Source: Lunularia cruciata
Lineage: Eukaryota > Streptophyta > Marchantiopsida > Lunulariales > Lunulariaceae
Direction of reading: 5' to 3'
Assembly: GCA_948567375.1 (NCBI GenBank)
Contig: OX419756.1
Location: 2,857,001-2,921,000 of the forward strand
Length of the DNA: 64,000 bases
Shown here: piece by piece, positions 56,930 to 64,000 of the stretch
How the letters are laid out: the number at the start of each line of letters is the position of its first letter
Numbering within the stretch: the stretch's first letter is position 1
Position numbers and translations under genes: made by a program
Notes under the pieces: generated by a model
What the model was told of the DNA's origin: nothing
Seen by the model: only the letters and a program-made list of their open reading frames with translations
Database searches by the model: none

Positions 56930-57996
56930 ACCTATAGAGTCATCTTTGAATTCACAACCTCAACAACCATTAGTGAAATTTAGAGACTTATTGAGGATGG
57001 CTTCTTCTGTGCCGGGCAAAACCAAGGAGGATGAATGATTTTGCATGGCAACGCACCATTATAGCCAAATACTTGATTATTTGGAAGATCCCGAGCATTT
57101 TGCATAGATTCATGGTGGGAATTGCAAAAAGCACATTCAAAAATTGATAGCATTTAGTTTCATGGAAACCTTTTTGATTAGAGAGTGTCAAGGATTTCCT
57201 ACTTCTATGACAGGTGACAGACTTAACAAGAAATGGTTACGGTACATGAAATAGTACAAAAAAACTTGGGAGCTTAAGAACAAGTCTACGAGAGAAGGTC
57301 TCACCAAGAAGGAATATGGCAAAGGGTGGAGAACTATAGAAGATAAATTAAATGGAATGTGCACGCATTTTGCAAGAATGGAAGCCATGTTTGGGACCAG
57401 AGTGAACATAAGTCCACCGGCAATGGTAAGTTTAGGAGATTGTAATCGTAATTCAAGTGAGATTTGTGAGGTTGGCAAGGAGGAGGTCCATGAAGGTGCG
57501 CAGGAGTGTTCCCAATTCTCATCTCCTCTAGAGGTGATGCTCCTTGACTCGGGCCCTGAGTTGGTCACAAACATCCAAGGGGTGGAAAGTTTACCAAGTG
57601 GCATGGACAATGGCATCCTATCAACCCAAGGATGAGTTCCCATTTGTTCTTCCAATCAAGGATTCACCTTTCATTACACCAGCGCCTTTAACTTCTACAA
57701 GGGATGGATCCGATTGTGCTTTTGCCAACCAAGAAGGAGAACATGACCCAAAGAGGAGGAAAGGTGGAATATCTGCAAGTAAGGTACCCAAGTTGTCACC
57801 TAGTATGTCATTGTCTCATGATTTAGCAAAAATTACCATGTTGAAGGTAGATATAATAAAATCCAGAGAGAGATTACGACTAGTTGAACTAGAAGCCACC
57901 AACATGAGGAAGAGAGAGAAAACAATGATGAGAATGGAAGCAAAGCGTGTAAGATTAGAGACAAAGAAGATGAGAATTGAAATTGAGAAAAATTGA
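56930..57996 (+). pseudogene. Broken transposon-type DNA-binding protein with C-terminal coiled coil
   Basis: A continuous plus-strand frame from about 56920 reads through stops at about 57037, 57104 and 57249. It contains HHYSQILDYLEDPEHFA, MTGDRLNKKWLRYMK, YKKTWELKNKSTREGLTKKE and GWRTIEDKLNGMCTHFARME. A one-base shift near 57630 leads to a tail with a basic cluster (DPKRRKGG) and a Met/Arg/Glu-rich coiled coil (SRERLRLVELEATNMRKRE) that ends at 57996. The lysine/tryptophan-rich middle resembles Myb/SANT-like or trihelix proteins that accompany PIF/Harbinger transposases, one of which lies 5 kb away. The family call is tentative. Confidence 0.4.
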
Positions 57997-58900
57997 GCGC
58001 AAATAAAAGGAAAGCTAGGGCAGACAAACACAAATTTAAGGAGAAGAGTTTAGAATCAAAGCGCACTCATGCAATCAAAATGAGTCTCATACAAGTAGGG
58101 AAAACTCCCAAGGAAATAAGTAACTATTTCAAAGTGTTCATTTAGGTCAATGTCCATCATACTCTACTGATAGCAAATACTATACCACCATGTAACCTTT
58201 AATATGATAATAATAAAGAGGAGTTATAGAAACTTGATAAATGTTGCTAGTATCCGCCTAATGCCGCTCGTTACCACTCAATTCCTCTCATGTTTTTCCT
58301 TGGCCACACATAGTAAGCCCATGATGCCACAAGTTGGCACTCATAGCCGCCCATAAAGTCTTTCTTGTAGCTGCTAGTCGTAGAGTAAGCCCAAGATGCC
58401 ACAAGTTGGCACTCATAGCCACCCATAAAGTCTTTCCTGCAGCCGCTAGTCGCTGCTCAATACCACACTTCCTTGAATAAAGGCCAGCTAGTGCTCGTTG
58501 GCACTAGTAGGCACTTGTAGATGCTCACAGATGCTCGGTAGCACTCTCAAGTAGTTGTAAATGCAGTAGGCATTCATCGGTGCTCGTATGAACTCCTTGG
58601 TGCAAGTCATGGCTTGTGGGTGCTCGTAGATGCTCAATGGCACTCGTGGGTGTGTGTTGGTGCTGAGGGATGCCAATGATGGGTTTAGGGTGGCGACTCT
58701 TGATGTGAATGGCACACATATTTGCAAGGTGATGACACGTTTGATACACAAGGCACAATTGAGTATATAGCACATGAAAATAAAAGAGTTAGACAAAAAT
58801 ATGAGAGTTCACAAGTGTAAACTAAAACATAAATGTATTCATGGGGAGAAATGAACAAAATATGTATATAAATGGGGAGCCAATAGAACCTAAACCTATG
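57997..58900. repeat. GCTC/GCC-rich quasi-repeats and a 72-bp tandem duplication
   Basis: AGTAAGCCCATGATGCCACA at 58312 is repeated at 58384 (72-bp period; both copies contain AAAGTCTTTC and CTGCTAGTCG or CCGCTAGTCG). From 58480 to 58680 there are many imperfect GGTGCTCGTAGATGCTC and GGCACTCGTGGGTG words. No gene is supported. Similar words recur at 61460-61620 and 62820-62950. Confidence 0.6.
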
Positions 58901-58901
58901 A

Positions 58902-60540
58902 CTATGGAGGTCGAGGAGGTGGAGAAGAAGAGGGAGATGCACCATGGTGTCTAAGTGCTACTACTGCATCCTCAAGTCTACGACAGTATACATGATGTTG
59001 AATCCTAAATGGACTCAATGACCACCATAGGAGCCACTCACTCTCATCCAAGTCTTGATGCTTGATATTGCTAGCAAGAAGAGGATATGGGTCGCAACTA
59101 TAAGAACTCAATCTACATGATGTCCACTCCTCTTCTGCCCAACTAATAGCAGGCCTATCGTCATGGACAAATCTGTCTAAAGCACTCATCAAAGGGTCAA
59201 ATGACCAAGTGTATGATGCTCTATGTACCCTATAAGGACGGAAGTGGGTAGGGTGGATAGCACCATGTGGATGGTTCCAATAATAAGAGAGTGCAAAACT
59301 ATCTATGATCAAAAGATCACGAAGAAGTAAACCTAATGAAGTAAGATGCTCATATGATCTAACTCTAAGTCCTCTGAACTCAAAATCTTGCTGGATATCT
59401 GTAGAACACAAATAGGCCATGAGGCGAGATCCGGTGTGAGCTCCCTTTGGGAGTTTAGACCACTGCCACATGCTCCGTAGTAACCACTCCACTCCATCCG
59501 GAGTAAGATCTATCCACAAGATAACCTCAAAGCGTAGCAAACAGAACTGGATGAAATGGCTAACACCAAGACGGGCTACCCACCCTACAGGCTTGGACTG
59601 TGTGTGAGGGCACCAACCATGCCTAGTTTTCCCGCTCTCCCATGCATGGAAACCGATAGCACCACAAATCCATAATGATGCCATACAAGTAACATCCACA
59701 ATAATAATTTTCTTCCGTAGGAAGTCGGCAAAGAGGATATGTGGAATATACTCTCCTGATAGACAAATCCTCTCTCTAAACTCAGTCTGAGTGCCCTGAG
59801 TCTCCACACTATGAGGTAACACATGGGTGACATTAGTCTGGGTCTGCATCTCATGACAAGTATGGGTTTGACGAACAATAGTATGTAGTCTAGGTCCAAA
59901 ATAAGCCACATGGAGCTCTCAAATGAGCTAGACTACTCTCTCTCCTCTATATGAGCTCTCATTTGAGCTAAACTACTCTCACTCTCCTCTACTTGAACAT
60001 GTGCACTCTCACATCTCTCTATAGCATATGCTAACTCTAGTGTCTGATTTTGTAACGGGAGCGTATAACCCTCCGCCATGGCAGTGGCACCTAGTATGTC
60101 CATGTCCAAGTCAGCTAATCTTTTCTCTCTCTCTCTCTATCTCAGAAGTAAGCAAGGTTAGATGTCTCTCCTCCTTTGCAGCAAGTAAATCCTCTCGCTC
60201 ACAAAGGAGTCTCTCTCACTCTAGCACTAATCTTTCTCTCTCCTCTACACTCTCCAATCTACTCTCATGCATAAGCACTAATCTCTCTCTCTCCTCTACA
60301 CTCTCTAGTCTACTCTCACGCTCAAGGAAATTTCTCTCTCTACACTCAGCCACTCAAACACAATCATCTAAAATGCAAGTGATGTCAATAGAACAAGAAG
60401 GAGGTGAAGGTACTCTGAAATGCATGGGGTCACCAACCCCCTCCACAGACAGAGAAAGTGATGAAGGGGAAGAAGAGTGATAAGGAGTTATCTCAACAAA
60501 GGGTAAGGGCTGTGTCTCAACACAAATTTGTTGAACACCT
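58902..60540 (-). pseudogene. Coiled-coil plus Trp-rich protein of unknown family, broken
   Basis: On the minus strand the frame opens near 60540 (QICVETQPLPFVEITPYHSS). After a TGA (about 60354) it becomes a strong coiled coil with internal repeats (ERESRLESVEERERLVL twice), interrupted by another TGA (about 60216). A frameshift in a GA tract at about 60130 leads to LADLDMDILG and ESESSLAQMRAHIEERESSL. A further shift near 59915 leads into an uninterrupted 335-codon frame (59909-58902) with about 15 tryptophans (FHAWESGKTRHGW, DGVEWLLRSMWQWSKLP, SYYWNHPHG, EWLLWWSLSPF) and a Pro/Ser-rich end. I recognise no family. The intact C-terminal half suggests recent loss, or that some 'stops' lie in introns. 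Confidence 0.45.
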
Positions 60541-60750
60541 GTTCACAAGTGGTACATTTAGTTATCCATCAAGTACAAATTCATATTTGAATTTAAAAAT
60601 ATACAAGTTCACAAGTTCATTAATCCAAGCTTCTTAAATGAACTCATTTATTAAATCCGGTAATGGTATATACAAAAGAACTTTGTATGTTTTCCAACAT
60701 AAAAATATATGAATATATATATATGACAAAAATCAAACCTAATCAATCAA
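60541..60750. other. AT-rich spacer between two minus-strand ORFs
   Basis: Contains a TATA/ATAT run near 60700-60725 and no gene. It lies between the stop of the acidic-tail ORF and the start of the coiled-coil frame. Confidence 0.4.
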
Positions 60751-61335
60751 TCACTCACCATCCTCATCCTCTCCCTCATCCTCCCCATCATCCTCCACAT
60801 CATCAGTAGTCCCGTCCTCATCCGAGCTATCTGCATACTCATGATCATCATCATGCTCTCCCTCGTGTATAATCTCCTCCTCTCCATCACTCAGGTACAT
60901 CACGTCCTCCTCTAGAATGAAACCTCTCTCCACAAAGAGATGAGTGAGTATCTGTCCAAGGAAGGTGACCCTGAACCTACGCCCCTTAGGACTCCTCAAT
61001 TGGCTTTGCAAACTCCCCACCTCTGCAATGATAGCTCTAAAAGCTAATTCTCTCCAATCATAATCCTCCACACCAAATCTCCTCAACTTGTTCTTGGTGT
61101 TGAGTACCAAATGCCCATGTACAATCTTGGGCCTAATAGTGGGTGCAACAAGTGGACCCATCAACTGGAAGAAAGCTTGGAATGCAGGATATATACATTG
61201 CCTTGCAAGATATCTTTTTGCAACCCTATCCCTTTGTGGAAACCAGTCTGAAATAGTTGTGTAATGAACTATCCTCCTTCTTGGTATTCTCCCTCTTGGC
61301 GTGGCAAGTGCATCTCTAACTATATCTGCAATCAA
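60751..61335 (-). CDS. Unknown protein with acidic C-terminal tail (partial, start uncertain)
   Basis: 194 codons on the minus strand without a break: RGRIPRRRIVHYTTISDWFP, AKRYLARQCIYPAFQAFFQL, RFGVEDYDWRELAFRAIIAE, RFRVTFLGQILTHLFVERGF, then a tail of more than 45 residues of mostly Asp/Glu ending EDEGEDEDGE. The first codon is TTG, so the true N-terminus lies upstream. An open stretch at about 61413-61357 (PSMYRVCEFMGQGLLHKF) would join in frame if the 31 bases bounded by GT and AG (61356-61326) were removed. That is shorter than usual plant introns, so this is doubtful. The family is not recognised. It may belong with the coiled-coil frame just downstream on the same strand. Confidence 0.45.
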   Translation of the reverse strand: MIADIVRDALATPRGRIPRRRIVHYTTISDWFPQRDRVAKRYLARQCIYPAFQAFFQLMGPLVAPTIRPKIVHGHLVLNTKNKLRRFGVEDYDWRELAFRAIIAEVGSLQSQLRSPKGRRFRVTFLGQILTHLFVERGFILEEDVMYLSDGEEEIIHEGEHDDDHEYADSSDEDGTTDDVEDDGEDEGEDEDGE

Positions 61336-61414
61336 TTGAAACTACCTACCTCTTACCAAACTTATGCAAGAGACCTTGTCCCATGAACTCACAAACTCTG
61401 TACATGGAAGGACC

Positions 61415-63250
61415 TGCAAAACTGACCAAAAAAAATAGCTCAAACTTCTGTCCTAAGGACTCAAGCCCAAGGGTGCCGCTCATAGCCGCTCAAAGACACC
61501 CCCGGACAATAGAAACCTTATAAGTGCCACGGGTAGCCGCTGGTTGCCACCATTGGGAGCCGCTTAGGGATGTCCAAGGGCACCCCTTGCGCAGCGCCAG
61601 GGGGACAGCCGATGCTGTGCGTAGGTGCAGCTACGCTAGATGCCGCTGCAGGATAGGAAGGAAGACGCAAGGAGCCGCACGCATATGCGCAGAAATTCCA
61701 GGTGCAGCATGGAGTAGCTGGAAGGCACTCACGTACAGGGAGTTAGGGTTTAGGGATGGTACATGATGGCGCTTGAGGATGTTGGGAGGCATTGCGGGAT
61801 AGGCTAGGAGGCGCTGATAATTTGAAAGCCTTTACTATGCATAAATCAAAATCCTGAGGTGCTGGAACGTTTGAAAGTAGAGAGAAATGAAGAGAAAACA
61901 ATGAAGAAGGTTTGAAGAATACCTCTGGCCGTGGATAGTGAAGTCCAAGAGTAATTTTGAGCCCCATTATGTCTAGATCAATCTCCCAAATTCTAGAGAC
62001 AGCAGTTCAAATTTGATGTTTGTCCAGCTAGCACCACTTGATGAAATTTGTTGGGTATTGAATGCTATGAAATGCTATGAGCCAATCTCCTTCCTAATTA
62101 TTTCTCATGTCAGGCCCGTCAACTATCTTTTCATATCTCCAAATTTCTGCCATGGTTCAAATTGAGTCTTCTCTCAATCTCTCAAATGCTCTCCTGATCT
62201 CTCTTCTCAATCTCTCAAATGTTCTCTTGTTGTTTCTCTAGAGTCTCTAAAGCACTCCTTCAATTAGAAATCTGAATGGAGTTCTTCCTCTCAAAGAAAC
62301 TCTCAAAATTCCAACTCTTTGGCCCCACAAATTCCAACTCTCTCAGGCCCCACATCGAGTTGGTCTCCTTCGAGTTACTCCTCCTTTGAGTTCAGCTTCA
62401 GCGAGTTTGCCTCCTTCAAGTGAGTATGCTTCCTTCCAACACCCCAATTGCAAAATGACTCTTTCTCCTTTGAACAACTCACACACCCACACACACACTT
62501 GCAAAATTACCCTTTCTTGTTCCAACACCCCACACACTCACAAAATGAGGCTTTCTAACACCAACACACCCATCGGGAATGACATGAATTGAAAAGAAGA
62601 AGGTTTATATAAACCAAGCAGTTGGAGAAAGTAGGTGAATACCAAACATCCAACATGTACATTGTCAGGAAAAAAATCCATATTCAACTGAAAGAACTCA
62701 AATCCCGAGCAACCACATGCGGCACTCCATGTCGCCAACTGGCACAAGCAAGCATTGCATAATTCATGTAGCACCTACCAGCATCGATGAGTGCATTTAT
62801 TATTTTTTCATCTTGGAGTGCGGTCTCCAATGTCCACCAGCCTCTGCCAACATCTACGAGTGCCATCGAGTGGTGCCAGCAGGTGCCACTTGATGCCAGC
62901 AAGCATTCTTTTAAGTTTGTGAGCGATCCCTAGTGTGTACAAGCATGTATGAGTGCCATCTCACGGTGTCTACAATGTCTACAACATTGGCACACTTTTT
63001 TCCAACAACATCCGACAAGTGACTTTGAAGTGTAAACTTGCTAAACACCACACCATGTAAGTGTAAGCTCATGCCTTACAAATGTACAGATTAAGCTCCA
63101 TAGAATTCATTTTGCATCCTTTGAATTCTTATCCCAATATTACATCAAGATACACTCATGGTCTAAGATAAAGACTCATAGTCTAAGTTACCAGACAATG
63201 ACATATGAGATGAATAACTGAAAAATATATATATTATTATATGGAATCTC
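61415..63250. other. Non-coding stretch with quasi-repeats
   Basis: Contains GCC-rich words (AGCCGCTCA, GGTAGCCGCTGGTTGCCACC) at 61460-61700, CT-rich tracts at 62150-62340, a CACA/ACAC run near 62480-62500, and GTGCCA/GCCAGCA words at 62820-62950. Short frames here lack motifs and are not called as genes. Confidence 0.45.
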
Positions 63251-63252
63251 AG

Positions 63253-64000
63253 TCAATCAAGTATATCATCATTGTTATAATCAAGGCAATGTTGCATCAC
63301 CCTTGATTTAATTTCTTCTCTACCAAGTTCTATACCATGAAAAGACATTTTTGAATCTATTTGAGTTTCTTTTGTAAATCTGCTATTGTCCTCTGACCAA
63401 AGGTCAGACCTATTGATTAAAAAATTATGCAATATAATACACACCAATCCCCACTTTAACAAATAAGCATTTCTACTATTGTATTTCAGTTTCACTCTTA
63501 GCTCACAAAGAGAATGCCATCTAGTTTTCAATACTTCTATACAATGCTCATTTATCACTCTTGCCTTTGCTAAATATTTATTAAACTCATGCTTGTCCTC
63601 TGATCAAGCCTTCTTGAAAGCGGGGACTAGGTGATGCATATGTACATAACCCGAATCACCTAAAGGGTACTCCTTTGCCTCAAAAGTGCAACAACTCCCT
63701 CTTAGGTTCAAATCATTCCATAGTGACAATTTCTTCAAACAAGTCATGTCATGACATGACCCTGGCATTCCTGCAAATAAACAAATCAGGCCATACTTTT
63801 AGTAAACTATACAAAAAGGATCACCAATGCATTGAAAAAATACCAAACAAAACAACACATAACATAAATCATACCTCCGGAAAAATGTATAATTCTCCTT
63901 TTATCATCACATATAACTTGGCCGTTCATAGAATATGAACCTTGCGGCTGAAATATATTTCCATGTCCACCGTTGGTTAGGCTGCAAGAGGAAACAATGT
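63253..64000 (-). pseudogene. PIF/Harbinger transposase (DDE nuclease), 3' part, one intron, one nonsense codon
   Basis: Two exons are visible: 64000-63875 (runs off the window) and 63770-63253. The 104-bp intron 63874-63771 has GT...AG borders, and splicing joins HFSG to GMPGSCHDM in frame. Motifs of HARBI1-type nucleases are in order: ICDDKRRIIHFSG with the first catalytic Asp, GMPGSCHDM, EYPLGDSGYVHMH with the second Asp, and INEHCIEVLKTRWHSL with the catalytic Glu, then VCIILHNFLI. A TGA at 63604-63606 lies between the second Asp and the Glu and breaks the protein. The enzyme would cut and move a DNA transposon. The missing 5' part lies outside the window. Confidence 0.85.

Noticed and set aside
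57188-57655. 155-codon minus-strand frame
   Set aside because: It lies opposite the plus-strand coding remnant with a Lys-rich domain, which explains its openness.
60028-60480. A 150-codon plus-strand frame rich in Ser and Leu
   Set aside because: It is the complement of the GA-rich coiled-coil coding sequence on the minus strand; its composition is explained by CT-rich repeats.
62343-62592. Short frames on both strands near CACA-rich sequence
   Set aside because: Low-complexity sequence with no motif.
1-64000. tRNA, rRNA, CRISPR arrays, bacterial-type operons and organelle genes
   Set aside because: None seen on reading the window. The periodic repeats present (12, 23-28, 72, 114, 131 and 219 bp) have no CRISPR-like repeat-spacer structure.

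Overview
The window looks like gene-poor, transposon-dominated nuclear DNA of a land plant. The reasons are degenerate Ty1/copia and Ty3/gypsy retrotransposons with plant-like motifs, a PIF/Harbinger transposase fragment with a plant-sized intron, and no compact bacterial gene layout, tRNA, rRNA or CRISPR. The species cannot be named from sequence alone; a large, repeat-rich, possibly non-angiosperm genome would fit. No clearly intact host gene was found. Region 1-40585 plus 55125-56345 is an AT-rich mosaic built from a large tandem segmental duplication (unit 1 about 1-16541; unit 2 from 16542). Each unit contains, in order: a decayed minus-strand copia element with LTR sequence, a GC-richer block 'X' that resembles a captured host promoter and leader (telo-box, CT-rich stretch), tandem 3' ends of a LINE-like element, several short tandem duplications and unidentified conserved fragments. 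Unit 2 is further expanded by an internal duplication (26508-31186) and by two Ty3/gypsy insertions whose empty sites can still be read in unit 1. Region 36016-38980 is an old, plus-strand, internally deleted Ty3/gypsy copy. Region 40586-55124 is the highlight: a young minus-strand composite of the same Ty3/gypsy family. The complete copy (40586-50513) reads, in a single frame, gag - two CCHC zinc knuckles - aspartic protease - C5 cytosine DNA methyltransferase - in-frame UAG - reverse transcriptase - RNase H - integrase (broken by one TGA) - PHD finger. It therefore carries a DNA-methylation writer and a chromatin-reader domain within its own polyprotein. A second, 5'-only copy (50778-55124) lies in tandem and is joined through a diverged fragment. 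Its leader has four TGACGTAA bZIP-type sites at 12-bp spacing and a 22-bp palindrome that an old copy also preserves. Region 56345-64000 is different sequence: a broken plus-strand ORF with a predicted DNA-binding-like segment and a C-terminal coiled coil (56930-57996), a broken minus-strand coiled-coil plus Trp-rich ORF (58902-60540), a minus-strand ORF with an acidic tail (60751-61335), degenerate GCC/GCTC-rich quasi-repeats, and the 3' part of a PIF/Harbinger transposase gene (63253-64000) with a 104-bp intron and one nonsense codon. Decay throughout is rich in C-to-T type changes, as expected for methylated plant transposons. All homology calls were made by eye from motifs, without database searches.
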